Made by a program: the position numbers and the translations under genes. Positions 1-6,543 of a stretch of 8,526 bases of DNA are shown in pieces. The DNA lies in the NCBI GenBank assembly GCA_038330415.1, contig JBBQNZ010000168.1, positions 1 to 8,526 on the forward strand. Direction: 5' to 3'. The stretch's first letter is position 1. Each line of letters starts with the position of its first letter. The notes under the pieces are model-generated. The model saw only the letters and a list, made by a program, of their open reading frames with translations. It was not told the DNA's origin and did no database searches. The DNA comes from Fodinibacter sp038330415. Its GTDB lineage: Bacteria; Actinomycetota; Actinomycetes; Actinomycetales; Dermatophilaceae.

Positions 1-620
1 CAGGCACACCTGAGGGTCGCGGACCGCATCCAGCACCAGCGTCAGGGCCTGGCTCGACCCGAACACGGTGCCGAAGGTGACGTAGAGCATCGGGCGGTCA
101 GTGATCGCCAGGACCTCCGCGGGCAGGGTTTCGCCAGCGTCAACGCCGCCCGGCTCGGGACACACGGTGACGACGTCAGACCGGGGCGACGCAGGGTGTG
201 CGGCAGATGCGGCCCGTAGCCATGCGCCACGCTCAGGGCTGAAGATGCGGCACCGACCTCCCAGCCGGCGTAGTCCGCGGACTCGTGCACCACGATGTCC
301 GGGGCCCACTGGCTGGTCAGCGGCGCCAGCTCGCGGGCCCGCTGGTACCCCGGCCACCCGAAGAGCGCGATCGCGTCGCGGCGCAGCAGTTCCAAGTGAC
401 TCGCGTCAGCCGGCACCTGGAGTGACGCGCGGTGCGCGAAGACCTCGGCCATGCCCGGGCCTACCTGCCACAGCGTCAGACCCCGTCGGGTCACCTCGTC
501 CGCGAGATCCGGCCCGGTGGCCACGATGACGTCGTGCCCCGCCCGGGTGGCCGCATCGATCAGCGGCAGCATGGGCAGGAAGTGCCCGAACAGTGGCGTG
601 CTCGTGAACAACAGACGCAT
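1..620 (-). pseudogene. MGT/EryCIII-type UDP-glycosyltransferase, frameshifted and cut by the window edge
   Basis: The minus strand from the ATG at 620 reads MRLLFTSTPLFGHFLPMLPL, the typical N-terminus of GT-B glycosyltransferases of the macrolide/UGT type, which move a sugar from a nucleotide-sugar to a small acceptor in the cytoplasm. The N-terminal acceptor domain is readable to about residue 147 (PHLPHTLRRPG). There the frame breaks near position 181. The next frame continues as SDVVTVCPEPGG and then RPMLYVTFGTVFGSSQAL, the start of the C-terminal donor domain, and runs off the window at 1. Between the glycine-rich end of the N-domain and the RPMLYVTFGT strand I count about 38 residues, where family members usually have about 80, so a small internal deletion is likely as well. 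The start is chosen because homology begins exactly at MRLLFTSTP; a G-rich stretch just upstream is a weak ribosome binding site. The family call is strong; the pseudogene status assumes the base calls are right. Confidence 0.75.
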
Positions 621-780
621 GGCGACCCCACAATCAGAACGGCTCAATGCACCAACCATTGTTGCTCATCACCGGCGAGAGACCCGTCGTCAGCGCGCCC
701 GGGGCGCCCTGCCCGACAAAACGCACGCTCACGCCGGCATGACGGCGTCCGCTGGCGATGTGACGGTGAGGATCGCTTTG
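621..780. other. Intergenic stretch upstream of the glycosyltransferase remnant
   Basis: No convincing gene on either strand; the open frames here are unremarkable and match no family I know. It contains a GC palindrome (GCGCCCGGGGCGC, 695-707) and the presumed upstream region of the minus-strand glycosyltransferase, but no clear -35/-10 pair. The outer boundary of the IS110-like left end should lie in this stretch or just to its right; I cannot place it because IS110 elements generally lack long terminal inverted repeats. Confidence 0.4.
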
Positions 781-1110
781 GCAGCCTGAACGTGCTGGGC
801 TGTGGTTGCTGACCGCGGGTGTGACCCACGATGTGACTGGCTTTGTGCCTTGTTGCGACGTGTCCGCTCGTGGTCACCGGGCCCGGCCTGGACGAAGGTG
901 CTGGCCTGATGAGGAGCTTGACCACTTGGCGTTAGCGGCGCCGGATGTGTCTCATCACAGTCCTGCGAGCCTTCCGTCCCGGACCGGAACCGCGTCCCGT
1001 CCGGAGAAAGGAGACAGCGCATGAACGGTCTGACCGATCTGTGCGAGGTGGTCGATGTCGTCATCGGCGTCGACGCTCACGTCCATACCCACTCCACCGC
1101 TTCGGCGGCG
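781..1110 (+). mobile_element. Left-end remnant of an IS110-family insertion sequence
   Basis: An ATG at 1021, with an excellent Shine-Dalgarno (AAAGGAG, 1007-1013, spacing 7), opens a peptide MNGLTDLCEVVDVVIGVDAH followed by VHTHSTA. This is the N-terminus of actinobacterial IS110-family transposases (DEDD, RuvC-like fold); the D in VIGVDAH (residue 18) would be the first catalytic acidic residue. Similarity stops near 1100-1110, and the remaining ~350-400 codons and the right end are absent, so the element cannot move itself. The preceding ~240 bases (781-1020) have no gene, look less GC-rich than their surroundings, and hold several inverted repeats, as expected of the long non-coding left end of IS110 elements. 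The left boundary is approximate. The transposase call rests on motif recognition alone. Confidence 0.6.
791..1004 (+). ncRNA. Candidate IS110 bridge RNA region (hypothesis)
   Basis: Active IS110 elements encode a structured bridge RNA in the non-coding end upstream of the transposase; its two loops pair with target and donor DNA. Visible here: CGTG (791-794) with CACG (827-830); GGGT/ACCC around a 3-nt loop (817-827); a perfect 7-bp pair GTGGTCA (870-876) / TGACCAC (919-925) enclosing 42 nt that includes the palindrome CCGGGCCCGG (877-886); and CCGGAC (979-984) / GTCCGG (999-1004) just before the ribosome binding site. The long stem with a large internal loop resembles a bridge RNA guide loop, but no fold was computed and no homolog compared. 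Ends are nominal. Confidence 0.3.
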
Positions 1111-1131
1111 ATGCGGGCGGGCGGGCGTGAC

Positions 1132-1137
1132 TACCCT
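1132..1137 (+). promoter_or_regulatory. Leaderless-type -10 box (TACCCT) for the TIGR03085 gene
   Basis: TACCCT fits the actinobacterial TANNNT -10 consensus and ends 6 nt before the GTG at 1144, so transcription would start at or next to the first base of the codon. No convincing -35 is visible. The position coincides with the point where TIGR03085-family similarity begins. Confidence 0.45.
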
Positions 1138-1143
1138 GATCGG

Positions 1144-1785
1144 GTGAGCCGGCCGTTGTTCGACGCCTCGGAGCGGGCTGCGTTGTGCGACCTGCTCGAC
1201 GAGCCGGGGCCAGAGGCACCCACCGTGTTGTCGCCGTGGACCACGCGCGACATCGCCGTCCACCTGTTCCTTCGTGAGCACGACTCGCTGGCTGGTCCAG
1301 GTCTGGTCGTGCCCGGGCCGTGGTCGCGCCTGGCGGTGCGGCGGCACGAGAACGTCGCGGCCACGAGAGAGTTCGGCGCGCTCGTCGAGATCGTCAGGTG
1401 CGGGCCTCGGGGGGTGTTTCGTCTCAGGTGGCTGCGGCGGGTGCCCAACCTCAATGAGCTGTTCGTCCACCACGAGGACGTGCGTCGCGCCAACGGGAGC
1501 AGCCCACGAGAGCTCGACGCGGCCATGAACCACGCGTTGTGGGAGAACGTCCGCGGCGGCGCCTGGGTCCTGGCCCGCCGGCTGCGTGGTTGCGCACTTG
1601 AGCTGCGGAACTCCTCCACGGGGCAGACCCTCCGGGTCCGACGGGGGCCAATGACGGTCAGCGTCACGGGTGATCCCGGCGAGGTTCTGCTCTACCTGTT
1701 CGGACGCCAGCGGGTCGCCCACGTCGAACTCGACGGGCCGCCCGAGGGCGTGCAAAGCGTCGCAGCCACTCGGTTTGGCATCTGA
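1144..1785 (+). CDS. TIGR03085-family protein (maleylpyruvate isomerase-like, DinB-type fold)
   Basis: A 213-residue protein from the GTG at 1144 (SRPLFDASERAALCDLLDE onward). The pattern is typical of the TIGR03085 actinobacterial family, related to mycothiol-dependent maleylpyruvate isomerase: 'GPEAPTVLSPWTTRDIAVHL' near the N-terminus, 'NELFVHHEDVRRA' in the middle, and a C-terminal sterol-carrier-like part ending 'LLYLFGR...AHVELDG'. The histidine in DIAVHL and the HHED cluster are the likely metal ligands. Family members are cytoplasmic, and their substrate is mostly unknown. The same frame is open upstream to the ATG at 1021, giving a 254-residue form whose first ~26 residues are IS110 transposase. 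I prefer 1144 because the family begins there and a -10 box sits 6 nt upstream; the longer chimera could still be made from the IS110 ribosome binding site. The family is well supported, the exact substrate is not known, and the start is moderately sure. Confidence 0.85.
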   Translation: MSRPLFDASERAALCDLLDEPGPEAPTVLSPWTTRDIAVHLFLREHDSLAGPGLVVPGPWSRLAVRRHENVAATREFGALVEIVRCGPRGVFRLRWLRRVPNLNELFVHHEDVRRANGSSPRELDAAMNHALWENVRGGAWVLARRLRGCALELRNSSTGQTLRVRRGPMTVSVTGDPGEVLLYLFGRQRVAHVELDGPPEGVQSVAATRFGI

Positions 1786-2138
1786 ACGCGCACCGCCCTA
1801 CTCGTCGGCCGCTTCGCGTTGCGCGGCCAGATCGCGGATGCCGCCCGGCCGCTCGGCCCGGACCCACGCGCGGTGCAGGAGGCCGGCGATCACCGGGGAG
1901 GCGCCGAGGCTGACCAGTGGCAGCCCGCGGGGCGAGCGCCTTCAGCCGGCCCGGACCGGCTTGGAAGGAAGAGCTCGTGGCGGACAGCATGCGACGATCT
2001 CGATCCGCCGCCGCTCGCGGGTGGCCCCTCGGTCCGGGGGAGCTTCCTCTGTACCACCGCGAAGAGCCATACGATGCGGCGCGCTGTCAGCGTGGAGGCC
2101 GACGGGTGCCGCCAGCACCTGACGTACGCCATTGCTCA
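1786..2138. other. Gene-poor debris between the TIGR03085 gene and dprA
   Basis: About 350 bases without an intact gene. The left third holds a minus-strand C-terminal coding remnant (1798-1941, listed separately). From about 1945 to 2138 I recognise nothing on either strand. A TACGAT (2070-2075) could act as a -10 box for dprA now that comM is lost, but it has no matching -35 and is only a candidate. In intact relatives this space upstream of dprA would be filled by comM. Confidence 0.5.
1798..1941 (-). pseudogene. C-terminal remnant of an unrecognised protein
   Basis: On the minus strand, codons ending at a TAG (1798-1800) read GLPLVSLGASPVIAGLLHRA, then WVRAERPGGIRDLAAQREAADE. The hydrophobic-then-charged pattern and natural ending look like a true protein tail. 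Upstream the frame meets a TGA at about 1942-1944; the neighbouring frame could extend it (GPGRLKALAP), suggesting a frameshift. It points toward the TIGR03085 gene and stops 13 nt from it. I cannot name the family. Confidence 0.3.
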
Positions 2139-2249
2139 GACCACGTCGTCGCGTGGTCGGCGGCCGACTTGGCCGGGCTCGAGGTGCCCGGCCGTGACGA
2201 GGTGGCCACCGGGCTGGCGCTGCGCAGCGGCGAGCTGGTGGCGGCGTGA
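2139..2249 (+). pseudogene. comM: 3' tail of comM/yifB (Mg-chelatase-like AAA+ helicase)
   Basis: The last ~36 codons before the TGA at 2247 read DHVVAWSAADLAGLEVPGRD, then EVATGLALRSGELVAA. This matches the C-terminus of actinobacterial ComM/YifB proteins, where a segment like RVAWTLADLAG-x-x-RPGRDEV-x-x-ALALRTG closes the protein. ComM is a hexameric helicase that helps integrate DNA taken up by transformation and normally lies directly upstream of dprA. Here everything N-terminal of the tail is absent (intact proteins are about 500 residues): no Walker A or B, no chelatase core. Upstream codons in the same frame have no family similarity. The stop overlaps the dprA start by 4 nt (GTGA), the expected coupled arrangement, which supports the identity. 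Confidence 0.6.
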
Positions 2250-3511
2250 GCGGGGTGGGGGACGGCGGGAAGGACAGGGTGGGGGATGGCGCGATGAACT
2301 GGGTGGGGGATGGCGGGAAGGACGGGGTGGGGGATGGCGCGGTGAACGGGGTGGGGGGCGGCGGGTTGACGAGGCGGCCGACCAGCAGGCTCGAGTTCGA
2401 CGAGCGTTGGGCGCGGGCCGCCTGGGCCTTCCTCGCCGAGCCCTGTGACGCGGGCGTGACCCGGCTGTTGGCGCAGTGCGGGGCGGTCGAGGCGCTGGTG
2501 CGGCTGCGGGCTGGGCAGCTTGGGTCACGCAACGGGTGGGACGTCCGGCTGCTCGAGCTCGACCTCGATGCGATGGCCCGTGCGACGCGACACTCGCAGG
2601 TGCGCGTGATCGTGCCGGGCGACCCGGCGTGGCCGGTCGGCGTCGACCGACTGCACCAACCTCCCTACTGCCTGTTCACGCGCGGGCACCGCGACCTCGG
2701 CGAGCTCGTCGAGCGCAGCGTCGCCGTCGTCGGCTCACGGGCGGCCACCGAGTACGGCCTGCGCGTCGCGGCTGACATCGCCGACGGCTTGGCCGCCCGC
2801 GGCATCACCGTGGTGAGCGGTGCCGCCTACGGTGTCGACTCGGCCGCCCACCGGGCGGCCCTGGCTGCCGACGGGCCGACCGTCGCCGTGCTCGCCTGTG
2901 GCGCCGACCGCGCCTACCCCACTGCACATCGCGCGATGCTCGAACAGATCGTCACCCGTGGCGGGGCGGTGGTCAGCGAGGTGCCTGTGGGCTGCGCGCC
3001 CTACCGGTCACGGTTCCTGGCCCGCAACCGGATCATCGCCACGCTGGCGCGGGCCACTGTCGTGGTCGAGGCCAACCTGCGCTCCGGGTCGCTCACCACG
3101 GCAAAGGCGGCGCGTGAGCACCACCTGCCGGTGGGTGCGGTGCCTGGCCCGGTCACGAGCATGACGTCGGCGGGGTGCCACGCCCTGCTGAGGGAGACCG
3201 ATGCCGTGCTCGTCACCGACGCCGCGGAGGTGGCCGAGCTGGCCGCCCGGATCGGCGACGACCTGCTTCCCGAGCGCGTCCCGTCCGGTCCGTCCGTGCC
3301 GGGGGACGACCTGGACCCGGAGTCCTACCGGGTGTGGTCGGCGGTGCCCCTTCGAGGCGGTGCCACGCTCGACCGACTGGCATCGGCCGGCGGAGTCGAG
3401 GCACGCCGGCTGGTCGGCATCCTGGCGGTGCTGGAGGCCGAGGGGCTTGTCACGAAGGCGGCAGGGCGATGGCGCAAGACCCGGGCGAGCGTGGTGGAGC
3501 CGTCCGAGTGA
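2246..3511 (+). CDS. dprA: DNA-processing protein DprA
   Basis: A 421-residue DprA/Smf protein, the cytoplasmic loader that binds incoming single-stranded DNA during transformation and passes it to RecA. Visible: an N-terminal SAM-like segment (about 51-90, FDERWARAAWAFLAEP), the Rossmann-like core with VGSRAAT (162-168), SGAAYGVDSAAH (191-202), RFLARNRIIA (256-265), RSGSLTTAKAA (279-289) and VPGPV (299-303), and a C-terminal winged-helix domain (about 358-412). The core looks intact. The GTG at 2246 overlaps the comM stop. Residues 3-42 are five copies of an eight-residue repeat not usual for DprA. A TTG at 2366 (residue 41), just before conserved sequence, and an ATG at 2294 are alternative starts, so the repeat may be partly or wholly untranslated. 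xerC follows after 52 nt, probably in the same transcript. With comM gone, the native promoter may be lost too. Confidence 0.95.
   Translation: MSGVGDGGKDRVGDGAMNWVGDGGKDGVGDGAVNGVGGGGLTRRPTSRLEFDERWARAAWAFLAEPCDAGVTRLLAQCGAVEALVRLRAGQLGSRNGWDVRLLELDLDAMARATRHSQVRVIVPGDPAWPVGVDRLHQPPYCLFTRGHRDLGELVERSVAVVGSRAATEYGLRVAADIADGLAARGITVVSGAAYGVDSAAHRAALAADGPTVAVLACGADRAYPTAHRAMLEQIVTRGGAVVSEVPVGCAPYRSRFLARNRIIATLARATVVVEANLRSGSLTTAKAAREHHLPVGAVPGPVTSMTSAGCHALLRETDAVLVTDAAEVAELAARIGDDLLPERVPSGPSVPGDDLDPESYRVWSAVPLRGGATLDRLASAGGVEARRLVGILAVLEAEGLVTKAAGRWRKTRASVVEPSE
2252..2371 (+). repeat. Five 24-nt tandem repeats at the dprA 5' end
   Basis: Units at 2252, 2276, 2300, 2324 and 2348, each 24 nt, encode GVGDGGKD, RVGDGAMN, WVGDGGKD, GVGDGAVN and GVGGGGLT. 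Units 1 and 3 (KD endings) and 2 and 4 (GAMN/GAVN) are most alike, so the array may have grown by duplication of a 48-nt pair. Every unit carries GTGGGGG, so G-runs recur along the plus strand. Because 24 is a multiple of three, copy-number change keeps dprA in frame. The array also supplies many in-frame GTG/ATG/TTG codons after G-rich tracts. Confidence 0.9.
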
Positions 3512-3563
3512 GACCTCGGGCGTGTCGTGGGCCACCGGCTGCTGGTGGTGACACCGTGGGCTC

Positions 3564-4475
3564 ATGACCGGCGGCCTCTCTGACGCGCTGCCCGCGTTCG
3601 AGCGCCATCTGCGTTCCGAACGGGGCAGGTCGCCCCACACCGTGCGTGCCTACGTGCGCGACGTCGGGGTGTTCCTCGACGAGGTCGGGGTGGACGACGA
3701 CGAGGGCCTGCGCACGGTCACGCTCGCCGACCTGCGGGCCTGGCTCGGGGTGCTCTCGCGCCGCGGAGCCGCGCGGGCGACCATCGCTCGCACATCGGCG
3801 TCGCTGCGCACCTTCTTCGGCTGGCTCGAGCGCACCGGCCGGATCCCCACGGACCCCTCGCTGCGGCTCAGCGCGCCGAGCCGCCATCGCACGCTGCCGC
3901 CGGTGCTCGCCCAGCGCTCCGCCGCCGCCCTGCTCGACGTGGCGGCGGTGGCCGCGGACGACGACGACCCGGTGCACCTGCGTGACCGGGCGGCCCTGGA
4001 GCTGCTCTACGCCACCGGGGTGCGGGTCGGTGAGCTCGTCGGCCTCGACGTCGACGACGTCGACCTGTCCGTCGACGTGGTGCGGGTGGTCGGCAAGGGC
4101 GACAAGGAACGCCGGGTCCCGTTCGGGGTGCCGGCGCGGCGTGCGGTCACCGCCTGGCTCGAGGACGGCCGACCCAGGCTGGTCACGGAGCAGAGCGGAC
4201 CGGCCCTGCTGCTCGGCCGGCGCGGGCGCCGCGCCGACCAGCGCCAGATCCGCGCCGTCGTGCACGCGTTGCTCCAGCACGTGGCCGACGCCCCAGACCT
4301 CGGGCCGCACGGCCTGCGGCACAGCGCCGCCACGCATTTGCTCGAGGGGGGCGCCGACCTGCGGATGGTGCAGGAGCTCCTCGGCCACGCCTCGCTGGCG
4401 ACGACGCAGATCTACACCCACGTCTCCGTCGACCGGCTCCGGCAGTCCTTCGCGCAGGCGCACCCGCGCGCCTGA
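3564..4475 (+). CDS. xerC: Tyrosine recombinase XerC
   Basis: A 303-residue integrase-family recombinase. With XerD-type partners it resolves chromosome dimers at dif by cutting and rejoining DNA through a tyrosine. The SAM-like N-terminal core-binding domain spans about 7-95 (FERHLRSERGRSPHTVRAYVRD is the family hallmark); the catalytic domain spans about 115-300. All active-site residues are present: R154 (ATGVRVGEL), K178 (VGKGDKERRVP), H249 and R252 (HGLRHSAATHLL), H275 (LLGHASLATTQ) and the nucleophile Y284 (IYTHVS). Length is normal. Start: ATG at 3564, 52 nt after dprA, with only a weak G-rich ribosome binding site. Position between dprA and the M23 gene is the usual actinobacterial location of the chromosomal xerC-like gene rather than a phage integrase. 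Whether it is strictly XerC or a lone XerC/D-type enzyme cannot be told here. Confidence 0.92.
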   Translation: MTGGLSDALPAFERHLRSERGRSPHTVRAYVRDVGVFLDEVGVDDDEGLRTVTLADLRAWLGVLSRRGAARATIARTSASLRTFFGWLERTGRIPTDPSLRLSAPSRHRTLPPVLAQRSAAALLDVAAVAADDDDPVHLRDRAALELLYATGVRVGELVGLDVDDVDLSVDVVRVVGKGDKERRVPFGVPARRAVTAWLEDGRPRLVTEQSGPALLLGRRGRRADQRQIRAVVHALLQHVADAPDLGPHGLRHSAATHLLEGGADLRMVQELLGHASLATTQIYTHVSVDRLRQSFAQAHPRA

Positions 4476-4500
4476 CCTCACCTCCGGATGTCGGTTCACG

Positions 4501-4529
4501 GGCGGCGCCGCGTCGGGGCCGGCGCCGTC
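4501..4529. terminator. GC-rich hairpin between convergent xerC and M23 genes
   Basis: GGCGGCGCC (4501-4509) pairs with GGCGCCGTC (4521-4529) over 9 positions with one G-U, plus a further G-C closing pair inside, around a 9-nt loop. It lies in the 75-nt gap between two converging genes and could end transcription from both sides. No T-run follows on either strand, common for actinobacterial terminators. Confidence 0.55.
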
Positions 4530-4550
4530 AGGGGCTTGGTGGCAGCGGCG

Positions 4551-5177
4551 TCACTCGCCGAGGGGGAGCAGGGCCGGCCGTCCCCCGGCCAGCAGGGGGT
4601 AGGGGTCGAGGTAGGCGGCACCCTGCCGCGCCCCGAGGTGCAGGCAGGCGCGGGCACCGCAGTGCGCCGGACCGGCCCGGACCCGCAGTGCCCCGATCAC
4701 CTGCCCGGTGACCACGACCGCACCGACCGTCACCAGCGCGTCGACCGGCTCGTAGGTGCTGCTGAGCCCACCCGGGTGCACCACCGTGACCGTGCCCCGT
4801 CCGGCAACGAGCCCGGCATGGGTCACCACGCCGGGCTCCACGGCGAGCACCGGTGTGCCATCGGCCACGGCGAGGTCGAGCCCGCGGTGCCCGGCGCCGT
4901 AGGTGGTCAGCGGAGCCCGGAACGCACGGGCCACGGGTGGCCGGGGAAGCACCGGCCATCGCCACCGCGCCCGGTGGGCGGCGGCCGACGTCGCGGGACC
5001 GGAGCCCACCAGCGAGGTCGCCACCACGGTGGGTGCCGGGGTCGCCCGGGAGGCGGGAACGGTACCGGTCACGGCTGCCGTTGTCGGCAGGGCGACTCGC
5101 CCCGATGGCGTCACCGAGGTGATCAAGAGGACGGCGGCCGAGGCGACCACCAGCGGGGGAAGCGGGGTTCGGACCAT
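4551..5177 (-). CDS. Secreted M23-family (LytM/NlpD-like) peptidase domain protein
   Basis: A 208-residue exported protein. Residues about 5-22 (LPPLVVASAAVLLITSVT) form a signal sequence or membrane anchor, followed by an Ala/Thr/Pro-rich linker to about 80. The M23 domain then reads AFRAPLTTYGAGHRGLDLAV, GTPVLAVEPGVVTHAG, VTVVHPGGLSSTYEPV, and HCGARACLHLG with YLDPYPLL at the end. Zinc ligands are visible: H97 and D101 (HxxxD) and H180. The usual HxH is C178-x-H180, and the usual YxHL histidine is replaced in TYEPV, so both catalytic histidines of LytM seem absent. I recall this being common in the actinobacterial family next to rpsB, so it may be a divergent or non-catalytic cell-wall protein. 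The ATG at 5177 is chosen because it precedes the signal sequence, with AAGG about 8 nt upstream. The longer frame to 5498 overlaps the aminotransferase and has no signal sequence at its start. Confidence 0.85.
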   Translation of the reverse strand: MVRTPLPPLVVASAAVLLITSVTPSGRVALPTTAAVTGTVPASRATPAPTVVATSLVGSGPATSAAAHRARWRWPVLPRPPVARAFRAPLTTYGAGHRGLDLAVADGTPVLAVEPGVVTHAGLVAGRGTVTVVHPGGLSSTYEPVDALVTVGAVVVTGQVIGALRVRAGPAHCGARACLHLGARQGAAYLDPYPLLAGGRPALLPLGE

Positions 5178-5227
5178 CCGACCAGCCTTGTTGCGGCCGC
5201 GCCACGGCAACACCGCCGGGCCGAACC

Positions 5228-5265
5228 TGTGGACGAGCCACGGCGCAGCATGACCCTGTGGACAG
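5228..5265 (-). promoter_or_regulatory. Pair of DnaA-box-like 9-mers upstream of the M23 gene
   Basis: On the minus strand TCGTCCACA (5228-5236) and CTGTCCACA (5257-5265) each resemble the actinobacterial DnaA box TTGTCCACA with one mismatch, in the same orientation and 29 bp apart. They lie in the 124-nt gap between the aminotransferase stop and the M23 start. Possible roles are DnaA-linked control of the wall gene or simply chance in GC-rich DNA. Confidence 0.25.
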
Positions 5266-5273
5266 CACCCATC

Positions 5274-5288
5274 ACCGGCCGCACCGGT
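5274..5288 (-). terminator. Small hairpin after the aminotransferase gene
   Basis: ACCGG (5274-5278) and CCGGT (5284-5288) form a perfect 5-bp stem around a 5-nt loop, 13 nt beyond the minus-strand aminotransferase stop. It is short and lacks a T-run, so it is a weak terminator candidate. Confidence 0.2.
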
Positions 5289-5301
5289 CGAACCCGGGCT
5301 G

Positions 5302-6489
<1,188 letters not shown>

Positions 6490-6496
6490 GCCCAGC

Positions 6497-6502
6497 AGGC
6501 TA
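6497..6502 (-). promoter_or_regulatory. Leaderless-type -10 box (TAGCCT) for the aminotransferase
   Basis: On the minus strand TAGCCT ends 7 nt before the ATG at 6489, placing the transcript start at the codon's first base. No clear -35 and no ribosome binding site are present, which agrees with a leaderless mRNA independent of the MFS gene upstream. Confidence 0.45.
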
Positions 6503-6543
6503 TTGCCGCCGACCCGTCACCGGCCGGGATGCCGTGCCACGAG

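Noticed and set aside
695..707. GC palindrome GCGCCCGGGGCGC as a regulatory site or IS terminus
   Set aside because: Short GC palindromes are frequent in DNA this GC-rich and nothing else marks the spot.
101..812. Plus-strand open frames over the glycosyltransferase region
   Set aside because: They are antisense shadows of high-GC coding DNA, rich in Arg/Pro/Ser with no domain pattern, and the minus strand gives a clear glycosyltransferase.
955..1755. 266-codon minus-strand frame opposite the TIGR03085 gene
   Set aside because: Antisense shadow; the plus strand carries the complete family signature with a coherent start.
1786..2245. tRNA or other stable RNA in the debris region
   Set aside because: No cloverleaf-like pairing or TTCGA-type arm could be found by eye.
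2252..2371. CRISPR-like array
   Set aside because: The 24-nt units are adjacent with no spacers and lie in the dprA frame; this is a tandem repeat.
3512..3563. Separate promoter for xerC
   Set aside because: No TANNNT at a suitable distance and only a weak ribosome binding site; cotranscription with dprA is simpler.
3450..4499. 349-codon minus-strand frame opposite xerC
   Set aside because: The plus strand encodes all six catalytic recombinase residues; the minus frame is Arg/His/Gly-rich and matches nothing.
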